64,000 nt of DNA, taken from assembly GCA_910576815.1 (NCBI GenBank), contig CAJTKA010000004.1, positions 48,593 through 112,592 of the forward strand, given 5' to 3'. This document shows positions 1 to 8,382 of this stretch, piece by piece. Position 1 is the first letter of the stretch. Every line of letters starts with the position of its first letter. The position numbers and the translations under genes are program-made. This DNA is from an uncultured Lachnospiraceae bacterium. GTDB lineage: Bacteria > Bacillota > Clostridia > Lachnospirales > Lachnospiraceae. The notes beneath the pieces are model-generated. The model did no database searches. It was not told the DNA's origin and saw nothing but the letters and a program-made list of their open reading frames with translations.

Positions 1-721
1 GATTGATCAGGCAGTCCGCAGCGTCTCTCCCCTCGCCGATTTTGATATAATTGTCCCCTACAGGGATATCGTTGGTAGGATCGATCCCATACCAGAAGCC
101 ATCCTTGGCAATCTCCACCCAGGCATGGCTCGCTCCCTCCCCGGGGATCATCCCCGTCACATATCTGGCAGGAATTTTTTCCATGTGGAGCAAAGCAATC
201 AAAATATGCGCATAATCCTGACAAACGCCGTGCCCCAGCTTCCAGGCTTCTTCCGCTGTTGTTCCCACATCCGTACAGCCCTTTTCGTAGACAAAATCTT
301 CATGCAGGCTGTGTGACAAAAAAAGAGCTTTTTCATAAGCGTCTGCAGGAAGGCTCCCAGCCAGCTTTTCATAATAGGCAGACAGCGCCTCCTCCGCGCG
401 GTTCAATCCATGAGGATGACGGAAAACCGCCAGCATATCCTCGTCAATTTTTTCTTCCCTGCGATCCAGCCCTGCGCACACATCTCCCGTGATGCGAAAA
501 GAAAACGTAGTGTGGTCCACATCGTCCCAGCCGTAAATCTGCCCATTACCGAAAGAATCCGTCCCTGCATTGTAAGAGACATCTGGAGAGAGCTTAATCG
601 TTACCTTTCCCACCCGCTGCCGCAGGGTCTCCTTTGGCAGGCATTTGATCGTAAAATGACAGGAGGAGACCACCTCTGAATAATCGATCTGCATATAATA
701 ATCAAAGGTCAGTTTTTTCAC
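1..721 (-). CDS. Transglutaminase-like cysteine protease family protein (3' end outside window)
   Basis: Papain-fold transglutaminase-like protein. The translated frame shows the catalytic Cys in GVCQDYAH, the His in SHAWVE and the Asp in GIDPTND, so the triad looks intact. I placed the start at a GTG (719-721) whose last bases overlap the stop of the upstream alpha-E gene as GTGA, which implies translational coupling. The frame stays open to base 1, so the C-terminus is missing. Together with the ATP-grasp and alpha-E genes it forms a cassette that Iyer and Aravind predicted to make and process peptide amide bonds. The substrate is unknown. Cytoplasmic location is inferred because no signal peptide is visible. 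Confidence 0.85.
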   Translation of the reverse strand, partial: MKKLTFDYYMQIDYSEVVSSCHFTIKCLPKETLRQRVGKVTIKLSPDVSYNAGTDSFGNGQIYGWDDVDHTTFSFRITGDVCAGLDRREEKIDEDMLAVFRHPHGLNRAEEALSAYYEKLAGSLPADAYEKALFLSHSLHEDFVYEKGCTDVGTTAEEAWKLGHGVCQDYAHILIALLHMEKIPARYVTGMIPGEGASHAWVEIAKDGFWYGIDPTNDIPVGDNYIKIGEGRDAADCLIN

Positions 722-1380
722 AGGATCGCCTCCACTTCCTTTACGATCCTGTAATAGTTCAGTTCCGGCCCCTTCACCAGTATTTTCAGGGACTCCAGCC
801 TATCAGAATCATATTCCAGACCGCACCTTTCGACCCGCGGGATCATGCGGTGCACCTCCCGCTCCAGCGCCTCCTTTTTCATGCCCAGTCTCGCGTAAAG
901 GTCGATGCGCTCGATTCGCTTTCCCGCTTTGATAATATTCCTGATCTGTTCTGCGTCGATCTGATCATCCGCCGTACCCCAAAACGCCATCAAATCATCC
1001 AGTGCGTGCTGCAGTTCAATCAGCGGCGCTCTGCTCTCCCCCGCCTTATTCATCTCATAGAGGGCAAGCTGTATGTATGACAAAGTCTCCGAACCGATGC
1101 TCTCCCGTAGGACGATTGCATTGTCATAGGCTCTGTTTAAATTGCTGACGATGGAATCGGGATTCTCCCCGTCAAAGGGATAACGTTTCAAAAAGGTAGA
1201 TTTATCGCCGTATATATCCGGAATATCCACCATCTCGCAAAAGTCCCGATAGCTGTCCGTGATCTCATCGATCATCGAATCAAAACTTCTGTAAAAGATG
1301 CGAAGCGTCGTATAAACTCTTTCCGTATACCTTCCCAGCCAATATAATCTGTCCGCCTGTTCTACTGAGATAATACCCAT
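718..1380 (-). CDS. Alpha-E domain protein (DUF403)
   Basis: All-helical alpha-E (DUF403) protein of 220 residues, beginning MGIISVEQADRLYWLGRYTER, the typical family start. A longer frame opens at 1464, but the ATG at 1380 has a strong ribosome site (GGAGGAGG) ten bases upstream, so I chose it. This start overlaps the 3' end of the ATP-grasp gene by 19 bases, and the stop overlaps the GTG of the transglutaminase gene. No enzymatic activity is established for the family. It nearly always travels with a circularly permuted ATP-grasp protein and a transglutaminase, and is predicted to assist them. Confidence 0.9.
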   Translation of the reverse strand: MGIISVEQADRLYWLGRYTERVYTTLRIFYRSFDSMIDEITDSYRDFCEMVDIPDIYGDKSTFLKRYPFDGENPDSIVSNLNRAYDNAIVLRESIGSETLSYIQLALYEMNKAGESRAPLIELQHALDDLMAFWGTADDQIDAEQIRNIIKAGKRIERIDLYARLGMKKEALEREVHRMIPRVERCGLEYDSDRLESLKILVKGPELNYYRIVKEVEAIL

Positions 1381-2693
1381 GTGTCCTTGAATCCTCCTCC
1401 CTGTGATGAATTGACAATGAACGAATCGGGGTTTCTGGAAAACCGCGTCAGACCGCTTTTCCACACCAGCGGCTCCTCCGCCATCAGCACAAAGGCTCTT
1501 AAATCCGCTTTTCGCGGAATCACACTGCCTGCCTCCACGATATCCAGATCCTGAAAATCGATTACTTCCTGTGCAATGAATCTCCTGGGTTCCTTCTTTA
1601 ACAGCGCGATAAATTCCTCTTTCCGGTCCTTCGTCATGGTATTGCCAAACGCCACTCCGTAGCCCCCGGCTTCCGCCACGTCCTTTAATACCAGATCGTC
1701 AAAGTGTTCCAGTACATACTGCATATCCTCCTCATAAAAAGGAAGGTAAGTCGGCGCATTCGAAAGGATCGGCTCCTCGTCCAGATAATAGCGGATCATC
1801 TTGGGCACAAAATAATAGATGCCCTTGTCGTCCGCCACGCCGTTGCCCGGCGCGTTTAGAAGCGCCACATTTCCTTTGCGGAAGACATCATAAATATGGG
1901 GAATCCCGATCAATGAATCCGCTCTGAAATTCATGGGATCGAGATAGTCGTCCGAGATCCGCCGATACACCGCGCCCACAGGTTCTAAACTCCCATCCAT
2001 CGACACATAATAAAGCCTGTCATTCTTGACCCGCAGTTCCGAGCCGTTGACCAGATGCGCTCCCGTCTTCTCCGCCAGATAAGAATGCTCAAAGTAAGCC
2101 GCATTGTATCGCCCCGGCGTGAGAATGACCGTGTGGCCCCCCGTATTCACATAGTCCATCGTGCGGCGAAGAAGGTCGGCATAATTTCTGTTATCCTCCA
2201 GATGATTGTCATGGAAGGTATCGGGTGAGCTTCTCCTGCAAAGTTCTCTGGCAATCATCGGATAGGAAGCGCCTGAGGGTACCCGCAGATTATCTTCCAG
2301 AATATACCAATTTCCGTCCTTGCCCTTGACCAAATCGATCCCGGAAATATGGCAGTAGATTCCTTTTGGCGGCAGCGCGTTCTCACACTCCGCCATGTAA
2401 CCGCTCGAAGCAAAGATAAAATCTTCCGGCACGATCCCGTCTTTCACGATCTGCTTTTTGCTGTAGATATCCTTGATAAAAAGGTTGAGTGCCATCACGC
2501 GCTGCTTTAAGCCCCGCTCCAGAAACAAAAACTCCTCATGCTCAATGATCCGCGGAATCGCATCAAACGGAAACAACTGCTCCTTAAAGACGTTATTTTT
2601 ATAGATACCAAACTTCACACCGTAACGCGCAAGCAGTTCATTGACCGTGTCCGTATGCTGTAACAGATCAAGCCGCTGTATTCTTTCTTCCAT
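1362..2693 (-). CDS. Circularly permuted type 2 ATP-grasp protein
   Basis: A 443-residue member of the circularly permuted ATP-grasp family (DUF404/DUF407), predicted to form amide bonds at the expense of ATP. Recognisable blocks include GIDLVKGKDGNWYILEDNLR, the glycine-rich DVAEAGGYGVAFG, and a C-terminal RADLR-like segment (PRKADLRAFV). Length is normal for the family (about 440-480). The start at 2693 is preceded by AAGGGAAAC. It is translated just before, and overlaps, the alpha-E gene. The substrate peptide is not known. The co-directional upstream genes encode an amino-acid importer, which may hint at an amino-acid substrate (inference). Confidence 0.9.
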   Translation of the reverse strand: MEERIQRLDLLQHTDTVNELLARYGVKFGIYKNNVFKEQLFPFDAIPRIIEHEEFLFLERGLKQRVMALNLFIKDIYSKKQIVKDGIVPEDFIFASSGYMAECENALPPKGIYCHISGIDLVKGKDGNWYILEDNLRVPSGASYPMIARELCRRSSPDTFHDNHLEDNRNYADLLRRTMDYVNTGGHTVILTPGRYNAAYFEHSYLAEKTGAHLVNGSELRVKNDRLYYVSMDGSLEPVGAVYRRISDDYLDPMNFRADSLIGIPHIYDVFRKGNVALLNAPGNGVADDKGIYYFVPKMIRYYLDEEPILSNAPTYLPFYEEDMQYVLEHFDDLVLKDVAEAGGYGVAFGNTMTKDRKEEFIALLKKEPRRFIAQEVIDFQDLDIVEAGSVIPRKADLRAFVLMAEEPLVWKSGLTRFSRNPDSFIVNSSQGGGFKDTWVLSQ

Positions 2694-2720
2694 GTTTCCC
2701 TTTCTTACCTTCCTTCTTCC

Positions 2721-3317
2721 TTATTCTCCAAAAAGCTCCCGCGCAAGTCCCGTCAGGATCCGCGCTGTCTTCTCTATGCCAAAGCGGCTTGAATCAACCA
2801 TCAGATCCCGATTGGAAAAGACATCCTGATACTCCGGACAGTATCTTCTGTGATACAGCTCCCTGGAGCGGTCCACCTCCCGGATCATCTTTCTTGCCAC
2901 TTTTTCTTCCATTTTCAATATTTCCGTGCAATTCTTTAAGCGCTTCTCGTATGGCGCATAAATATAGATGTTAAACCGATTTTCTGCATCAGCCAAAATA
3001 GATTCCGCGCACCGTCCCACAATGATGCAGGACTCCTTCTTTGCCAGATCCTCAATGATATTTTTCTGGATGCTGAAAATCTCATCCTGCATATTGGAAA
3101 CGCCCATCCCCAGCGGATACTGTCTTTTAAAGTAGATGGAATTGGCATTTTCTTCTTTCGCACTGATCATGGACACAGGAAGTCCCATGCGTTTCGCTGT
3201 CTCCTCCACGATATCCCTGTCATAAAAGTTTATGTCAAGCGCCTCCGCCATCTGTTTTGCAATGGTCCGTCCCATACTGCCAAATTGTCTGGAAATCGTA
3301 ATCACATACTGTTTCAT
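2721..3317 (-). CDS. Cytidylate kinase-like family protein
   Basis: P-loop kinase of the cytidylate kinase-like family (Cytidylate_kin2), 198 residues. The N-terminus ITISRQFGSMGRTIAKQMA contains the loop-forming Gly-Ser-Gly pattern of this family, followed by the typical NFYDRDI strand end, and a LID-like Arg-rich segment (REVDRSRELYHRRYC) lies near residue 155. A longer frame opens at 3344, but the ATG at 3317 has a GGGGGG ribosome site eight bases upstream. The true substrate of this family is not settled. It lies 30 bases downstream of the permease genes, so it is probably in the same transcript. Confidence 0.85.
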   Translation of the reverse strand: MKQYVITISRQFGSMGRTIAKQMAEALDINFYDRDIVEETAKRMGLPVSMISAKEENANSIYFKRQYPLGMGVSNMQDEIFSIQKNIIEDLAKKESCIIVGRCAESILADAENRFNIYIYAPYEKRLKNCTEILKMEEKVARKMIREVDRSRELYHRRYCPEYQDVFSNRDLMVDSSRFGIEKTARILTGLARELFGE

Positions 3318-3347
3318 CCCGTTTTCCCCCCGCTGTTTCCACATTTC

Positions 3348-4103
3348 TCACACTGGCACCGCCTGCTTCCGTTTCTTCTGCATATTCCTTACCAAAACGG
3401 AAATCGTGAAATTGATTATAAAATAGATCAGGCAGGCAAAGCCAAAAAGCACAAACACATCCGACACATTGATCGTTCCCAGCCCGTTATATCTCTGCGC
3501 CGAACTCAAGATTTTTTTCACCCGCGCCATCAACTCTATTGTCGCCACATTTGCCAGATAAGACGAATCCTTGATGGTCGTGATCACCTGACTTAACAGC
3601 GTGGGCACAATATTTCTGTAAGCCTGAGGTAATACGATATAAAGCATGATCTGTACCGTACTAAATCCCTGAGAATGTCCCGCCTCAAACTGTCCCTCCG
3701 CCACGGAATTAAGACCGCCTCTGACGATCTCTGCAATCACCGATGAAGTAAACAGGATCAGGGCCACCGCCGTTTTAAATAACAGCTTCACCTCCGCCGA
3801 GGAAAGCCCCCACATCTTATGCCCTAAAAATTTCGGACAGGGACAAAAGACCAGACAGACAAAAATCCACAGTAACAGCGGTGTATTTCGGAAGATCTCT
3901 ATGTACGCCACAGCCAGCCATTTCAACACTCTGGTCTTTTTGCTGTTGCAGTAATTTCTAAGGAGCGCCAGCACCGAACCAAAGAGCAGCCCGATCACCA
4001 CAGCAGTCAGGGAAATGATGACCGTAAAAGCAACACCTTTCATCAGATACAGAAAAACTGCTCCGTTTTTGATAATAGATAAGCTTCCTCCAATCGTCCC
4101 CAT
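3348..4103 (-). CDS. Amino acid ABC transporter permease (HisM/GlnP family)
   Basis: Integral membrane permease of a polar amino-acid uptake transporter, 251 residues with about five hydrophobic segments. The family's EAA-type cytoplasmic loop is visible as GQFEAGHSQGFSTVQIMLYIVLPQA. A segment typical of the family, EIFRNTPLLLWIFV, occurs near residue 95. It lies three bases downstream of the second permease (4107-4832). The two probably heterodimerise in the membrane and are powered by the ATPase at 5836-6561. Substrate specificity cannot be read from the permease. Confidence 0.93.
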   Translation of the reverse strand: MGTIGGSLSIIKNGAVFLYLMKGVAFTVIISLTAVVIGLLFGSVLALLRNYCNSKKTRVLKWLAVAYIEIFRNTPLLLWIFVCLVFCPCPKFLGHKMWGLSSAEVKLLFKTAVALILFTSSVIAEIVRGGLNSVAEGQFEAGHSQGFSTVQIMLYIVLPQAYRNIVPTLLSQVITTIKDSSYLANVATIELMARVKKILSSAQRYNGLGTINVSDVFVLFGFACLIYFIINFTISVLVRNMQKKRKQAVPV

Positions 4104-4106
4104 AGG

Positions 4107-4832
4107 TTACGCCACCCTTTCCGACTTCTTTCGATTCGTAATACCGCTTCTGTCCTCTCGCCGCTTTAAGGAAATCTCCCACATACTCGCCAGCGAGGAA
4201 AGCGGACAGCAGACCACAAAGAACAACAGACCGCTTATGAGATACGCAGGTGCATAAGCGCCTCCCGTATTTTCCCCAGTCACAAAACTGTAAGTTGTGG
4301 AAATCAAATCTGCCCCTCCCACAATATAGAGACAGGATGTATTCTTAAAAATATTTACCACCTGATTTACCATAGGCGGCAGAATCACCTTGATGCTCTG
4401 CGGCAGGATAATGTAATACATTCTCCCCAAATATCCAAAGCCCTGAGAAAAAGCTGCCTCAAACTGGCCTTTCGGAACTGCCTCGATCCCGGCCCGCACC
4501 ACCTCTGCCATATAAGCGCCGTGGTAGATGCCAAGTGCCAGCACACCCGTCACCAGTATCCCCAGTCCATGCCCCGAAAACGCCAACGCATAGTAGAGGA
4601 AGCACATCTGTAACAATAGCGGTGTATTCTGTATCAGTTCCACGTAAATTCTGGCAACTGCCGCCAGCGGTTTTTTCCCGCTGGTGGCAAATAACCCTAA
4701 CACAATGCCGATGCACAGGGAGAGAAGCAGTCCGAATCCCGCCGAGATCACGGTATTTTTAAGCCCCATCAAAAAGGTGCCTCTGTAAATCCATACTTTA
4801 TTCCATGCGTTTGCAGAAAATAATCCGCCCAT
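4107..4832 (-). CDS. Amino acid ABC transporter permease (HisQ/GlnP family)
   Basis: Second permease of the amino-acid importer, 241 residues. It carries the EAA-loop motif GQFEAAFSQGFGYLGRMYYIILPQS and the ELIQNTPLLLQ segment usual in HisMQ permeases. It starts 26 bases downstream of the binding-protein gene. Because it differs clearly from its neighbour at 3348-4103, the membrane core is probably a heterodimer. The gene order ATPase, binding protein, permease, permease points to glutamate/glutamine/aspartate-type uptake, but the substrate is inferred. Confidence 0.93.
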   Translation of the reverse strand: MGGLFSANAWNKVWIYRGTFLMGLKNTVISAGFGLLLSLCIGIVLGLFATSGKKPLAAVARIYVELIQNTPLLLQMCFLYYALAFSGHGLGILVTGVLALGIYHGAYMAEVVRAGIEAVPKGQFEAAFSQGFGYLGRMYYIILPQSIKVILPPMVNQVVNIFKNTSCLYIVGGADLISTTYSFVTGENTGGAYAPAYLISGLLFFVVCCPLSSLASMWEISLKRREDRSGITNRKKSERVA

Positions 4833-4858
4833 ACTTTTCTCTCCCTATTCTCGTGTTG

Positions 4859-5797
4859 TTACTCGATTCCGTTCTCCGCAATCAGTCCGTCGATCGTGCC
4901 GTCAGATAACCATCCCGTCACCAGTCCGTCCACATAAGTACTGAAACCGGAACCCTTTGTGGTCGCTACACCGTACTCCTGCGGCGCAAACTTATCGTCA
5001 ATATAAGTACGGTCGTCCGTGTGATAAACCGCCAGAATCGATTTATCGACACAGAAGGCATCCACCTCGCCCGCGCTTAAAGCGGTGGAAATCGTCGGAT
5101 AATCATCATACTGTGCAAAGCTGATTCCGTCTGTCCATGTTGACGGATCAAAGGTCTCCTTATCAAAACCGTCACCGCTCAAAACACCATTTTCGACCAT
5201 CGCCGTTACCAAGCTTCTTGCCGAAGTGGAACCGGAAGACACACCCACCTTCTTATCCTTTAAGTCTGCAAGGCCCGTGATCCCCGAGTCCTTCTGCACC
5301 AGAACCGTTACATAATCCGTGTAATAAGGAGTCGAAAAATCCCAGCTCTGCTTTCGCTCGTCGGTGATGGTAAAAGTCGCCAGCACGCAGTCGATATCAC
5401 CCGAATCCAGAAGCTCGGTCCTCGTCGCCGCCGTTACCGTGGTAAACTCTACATCCACGCCCAAGCTCTCCGCAATCTTTTCTGCCAGGGAGATTTCCAT
5501 ACCGGAATATTCGCCCGTCAACTCATCCTGAAAACCAAAACCGATCACTGCATTTTTCACGCCTACGCGCAGCACACCTCTGTCGATGATTGCCTGCACA
5601 TCGGCTGACACATCGCCTGCCACATCCTCTGCGGGCGCTTCACCCTCCTCTGCCGCAGACGAATCTTCCGCTGCCACATCGGGCTCTGCTGTCACCACTA
5701 CCGGTTCCGCCGTTGCTGCCTTGTCTGTCCCGCAGCCCGTCAGCGTCGCCATCACCATTGCCACACCTAACACCATTGCCAATACTTTCTTTTTCAT
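4859..5797 (-). CDS. Amino acid ABC transporter substrate-binding lipoprotein
   Basis: Extracytoplasmic solute-binding protein family 3, 312 residues from the ATG at 5797. The frame opens further upstream, but this ATG has an AGGAG site and begins a lipoprotein signal: basic MKKK, hydrophobic core, lipobox LTGC near residues 18-21. An acidic, Ala/Glu-rich linker follows. The mature domain has the usual landmarks: VLRVGVKNAVIGFGF, GMEISLAEKIAESLGV, ATFTITDERKQSWDFSTPYY and a second-lobe DLKDKKVGVSSGSTSARS. Closest in type to glutamate/glutamine-binding proteins. It delivers ligand to the adjacent permease pair. Confidence 0.93.
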   Translation of the reverse strand: MKKKVLAMVLGVAMVMATLTGCGTDKAATAEPVVVTAEPDVAAEDSSAAEEGEAPAEDVAGDVSADVQAIIDRGVLRVGVKNAVIGFGFQDELTGEYSGMEISLAEKIAESLGVDVEFTTVTAATRTELLDSGDIDCVLATFTITDERKQSWDFSTPYYTDYVTVLVQKDSGITGLADLKDKKVGVSSGSTSARSLVTAMVENGVLSGDGFDKETFDPSTWTDGISFAQYDDYPTISTALSAGEVDAFCVDKSILAVYHTDDRTYIDDKFAPQEYGVATTKGSGFSTYVDGLVTGWLSDGTIDGLIAENGIE

Positions 5798-5835
5798 AAT
5801 TTTCTCCTTTTTTCCTCTATATTTGAAAAACATCC

Positions 5836-6561
5836 TCACTTGCGGATGATTTTTCCCAAAAAAGTTTTCAGTCTCTCGTTCTGCGGATGTTCAAAAAACG
5901 TATCCGGCGTTCCTTCCTCCAAAATCTGTCCGTCCGCCATGAAGACCACTCTGTCAGCCACCTGTCTGGCAAATCCCATCTCGTGCGTTACCACCACCAT
6001 CGTGATGTTTTCCTTTGCCAGCTTGATCATCACATCCAACACCTCCTGAATGGTTTCCGGATCCAGCGCGGATGTGGGCTCATCAAATAAAATGATTTTC
6101 GACTGCATACAGAGCGCCCTCGCAATCGCGATCCTCTGCTGCTGACCACCAGAGAGCGTCGTCGGATAGACATGCGCCTTTTCCCGCAGCCCCACCACAT
6201 CCAAATAATGGTAAGCCAGTTCCTCTGCCTCCGCCCTGCTCTTGTGATGCAGCTTCATCGGTGCCAGCACCAGATTTTTCAGCACTGACATATGCGGGTA
6301 TAGATTAAACTGCTGAAACACCATGGATGTCGTCCTGCGGACAAGCTGCGTTTTATTCCTGTGGGTCAATTCTTCCCCATCTATGTATACATGGCCGCCG
6401 CTCGGTTCCTCCAAGAAATTCATGCAGCGCACCGTGGTCGATTTTCCGGAACCGGAGGGACCGATGATCACCAGTTTTTCCCCTTCCTTTACCTCCAGAT
6501 TGACATCCTTGAGCACGTGCAGCTCTCCAAAATATTTATTGACGTTCTCCAATTTGATCAT
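5836..6561 (-). CDS. Amino acid ABC transporter ATP-binding protein
   Basis: GlnQ/HisP-type ATPase, 241 residues. Walker A GPSGSGKST at residues 34-42, Q-loop VFQQFNLYPH near 81-90, signature LSGGQQQR at 136-143, Walker B IILFDEP at 156-162, and the switch His in VVVTHEMGFA. First gene of the transporter operon. The start at 6561 is preceded by AAGGAG. Transcription probably begins near 6687, leaving a leader of about 126 bases with a palindrome and a terminator-like hairpin (described separately). Confidence 0.95.
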   Translation of the reverse strand: MIKLENVNKYFGELHVLKDVNLEVKEGEKLVIIGPSGSGKSTTVRCMNFLEEPSGGHVYIDGEELTHRNKTQLVRRTTSMVFQQFNLYPHMSVLKNLVLAPMKLHHKSRAEAEELAYHYLDVVGLREKAHVYPTTLSGGQQQRIAIARALCMQSKIILFDEPTSALDPETIQEVLDVMIKLAKENITMVVVTHEMGFARQVADRVVFMADGQILEEGTPDTFFEHPQNERLKTFLGKIIRK

Positions 6562-6604
6562 AACTGCTCCTTCTTTCGCCCGCTTTTCATTTTCTGCTGA
6601 TACA

Positions 6605-6649
6605 AAGAAAAAGGCGCTTCTTTCGGACTTTGCCGAGAGAAACGCCTTT
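6605..6649 (-). terminator. Terminator-like hairpin inside the ABC operon leader (candidate attenuator)
   Basis: On the minus strand AAAGGCG (6649-6643) pairs with CGCCTTT (6616-6610), and an inner TCTCTCGG/CCGAAAGA stem continues the helix with one G-U pair. The run TTTTTCTTTG follows. It lies downstream of the predicted start point and upstream of the ATPase gene. It could therefore end part of the transcripts before the operon, besides terminating read-through from the FUSC-HAD gene. Confidence 0.6.
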
Positions 6650-6664
6650 GTTTCTGTATGTGTG

Positions 6665-6676
6665 TATACATGTATA
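6665..6676. promoter_or_regulatory. Candidate operator: 12-bp palindrome TATACATGTATA
   Basis: A perfect 12-base palindrome about 11-22 bases downstream of the predicted start point of the transporter operon, a position where a bound repressor would block transcription. No regulator gene is adjacent, so the binding protein is unknown. Confidence 0.45.
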
Positions 6677-6693
6677 ATTTCTATCTGTGTCTT

Positions 6694-6722
6694 AGTATAC
6701 TGTCATAGATAACAAAAGTCAA
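6694..6722 (-). promoter_or_regulatory. SigA-type promoter of the amino-acid ABC transporter operon
   Basis: Reading the minus strand: TTGACT (6722-6717), a 17-base spacer, TATACT (6699-6694). The -35 box overlaps the stop codon of the upstream FUSC-HAD gene. The predicted start point is near 6687. Confidence 0.8.
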
Positions 6723-8026
6723 CCCCTAAATTTAGTAAAATCTAATAATTTCTTAAATGGTTCATATCTCTTTTTCAATTCCCTCACCACACCATTTTCA
6801 TCCCCGGGCCTAATCACCACATCACACTTTCCGGGAATGCTGCCAAACGTCACCATAGAGGAGGCCTCCGTCATCTCCAAAAGATAGCGATTCATGTTTT
6901 CCCTGACCGCATTTTTATTATAGATCTTGATATAACTGTAACCGGGATATTCCTCCGACGCGTACTTTATTACCTTAAGTTCTTCTAAAATGCCTTCACC
7001 ATCCAGTGTCTGATAAATCTTTTCAATATCTTTATCAGGGTATACCATCATAAAATAGACCACTCCCTGAAAGTCGATATCACTCATTTTCATATAGTTG
7101 CGGTAGGGCGATTTCCTCATCTCGCGCAGAATTTCTTCCTGCATCTCACCCATCTCCTTCTCGTAACAAATCACCAATATATCATCTATAATACAATTTA
7201 CAAAACAGGCATATCCGAGCTTATGGATGATTTCCAATATTCGCAGACTCATGGCTTTCGAAATGACATAAACCTTCAAATAAGTATTCTCATTGATATC
7301 ATAAAGCACGGCACCATCCATGGCGATCACGGGAAGTCTCAGTCGGATATCCTGCACGATCCCGAGCAGAGACGCCGGTGTGCGCATGGTAGAAAGCGTA
7401 AAATTAACGCCCTTATCCAACATACGATTCAACTCTACCCTGCTGTAATCACTAAGTCTGTCATTTCGATCCACCAACGTTTTATCCACGCCGGACAGAA
7501 AGAGAATATCCTTTCTTTTCTCCACCGGAAGGGAAAAAGCATTGACCCCCACACCGATCAAAATACCAATGATAGTATCCAAAAAACGATTCCAAACAAA
7601 GAGATAGGGATTGGCATCCGCCACATGATTTACCACGATACTTAAAAAAACCACGCAGGAAAAATAGGAAGCATACTTCTTTTTGATCAAAACCGTAGTA
7701 TAGAGCACCAACACGATCATCCCTGATATCACCAGCGCATTGATGAGCTGCTGCAGCATATCTTCCCGTCTGATGAACCTTTCCGACAATAAAAACAACA
7801 GACCATAAATTGCGCCTATCGCTGTTCCTATCATTCGCTGCAGCGCATTTTTCTTTGTATCGCTTTGATAAGTCTGAATACACCAGAGAGCGGCAAGCTG
7901 CGAATAAAAAACAATACCGCTTTCACCTCTCAAAAAAGATACCAGATAGCAAATCAGTACAGCCACCGCTGATTTTATGATCCGCAGTCCAATCGGCGGA
8001 ACCGTGATTCTCTTGTACATTCTCAT
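6719..8026 (-). CDS. FUSC/aromatic-acid-exporter-like membrane protein fused to a degenerate HAD domain
   Basis: A 435-residue fusion. Residues 1-170 hold about five to six hydrophobic segments resembling the FUSC/ArAE exporter half-domain. From residue 176 the protein follows the Cof-type HAD phosphatase fold: a motif I region at 177-184, a motif II-like LSTMR near 211-215, and an IAMDGAVLYD segment matching the family's ITFNGA block. In motif I the expected DxDGT reads GVDKT (179-183). The nucleophilic Asp is replaced by Gly and the motif Gly by Lys, and no GDxxND motif IV is seen. The HAD part is thus probably a sensor or structural domain. The start at 8026 has an AGAGG site. Confidence 0.75.
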   Translation of the reverse strand: MRMYKRITVPPIGLRIIKSAVAVLICYLVSFLRGESGIVFYSQLAALWCIQTYQSDTKKNALQRMIGTAIGAIYGLLFLLSERFIRREDMLQQLINALVISGMIVLVLYTTVLIKKKYASYFSCVVFLSIVVNHVADANPYLFVWNRFLDTIIGILIGVGVNAFSLPVEKRKDILFLSGVDKTLVDRNDRLSDYSRVELNRMLDKGVNFTLSTMRTPASLLGIVQDIRLRLPVIAMDGAVLYDINENTYLKVYVISKAMSLRILEIIHKLGYACFVNCIIDDILVICYEKEMGEMQEEILREMRKSPYRNYMKMSDIDFQGVVYFMMVYPDKDIEKIYQTLDGEGILEELKVIKYASEEYPGYSYIKIYNKNAVRENMNRYLLEMTEASSMVTFGSIPGKCDVVIRPGDENGVVRELKKRYEPFKKLLDFTKFRG

Positions 8027-8042
8027 GTTGACCTCTTTTCAC

Positions 8043-8070
8043 AAAAAGAGGGACGCATCAGCGTCCCTCT
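8043..8070 (-). terminator. Intrinsic terminator of spoVG
   Basis: Perfect 10-bp stem (8047-8056 with 8061-8070, AGAGGGACGC), loop of four bases, followed on the minus strand by a T run. It lies 40 bases after the spoVG stop. Confidence 0.9.
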
Positions 8071-8109
8071 CTCCCTTGAGCGTTCTCCCACATACTAAAA
8101 ACGATACAT

Positions 8110-8382
8110 CTACTCACTATCCGGTTCCATAAGCGCACGTTCATAGCTTTCCAGAATCACTCTCTGAATCATGTCCCGCGTGTCAGAATTGATCGGGTGG
8201 GCGATATCGCGATATTCGCCATCCGATGCCTTCTTGCTGGGCATCGCTATGAACAGACCTTTTTCACCTTCAATTACTTTAATGTCATGAACTACGAATT
8301 CATCGTCGATCGTGATTGAGACGATTGCCTTCATTTTGCTGTCTTGAGTCATTTTACGTACGCGGACATCAGTAATTTTCAT
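8110..8382 (-). CDS. spoVG: Septation/sporulation regulator SpoVG
   Basis: A 90-residue SpoVG protein starting MKITDVRVRKM. The longer frame from 8448 is rejected because the ATG at 8382 sits nine bases after a perfect AGGAGG. The conserved strand/helix core is present: AIVSITIDDEFVVHDIKVIEG, GLFIAMPSKK, DIAHPINSDTRDMIQ. SpoVG is a small nucleic-acid-binding protein that affects sporulation and division genes in Firmicutes. It is a single gene with its own terminator. The 190-base upstream gap presumably holds its promoter. Confidence 0.97.
   Translation of the reverse strand: MKITDVRVRKMTQDSKMKAIVSITIDDEFVVHDIKVIEGEKGLFIAMPSKKASDGEYRDIAHPINSDTRDMIQRVILESYERALMEPDSE

Noticed and set aside
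6558..6671. 37-codon leader peptide of the amino-acid importer operon
   Set aside because: No ribosome site before its ATG, which lies inside the palindrome, and no run of one amino acid that would suit ribosome-mediated attenuation.
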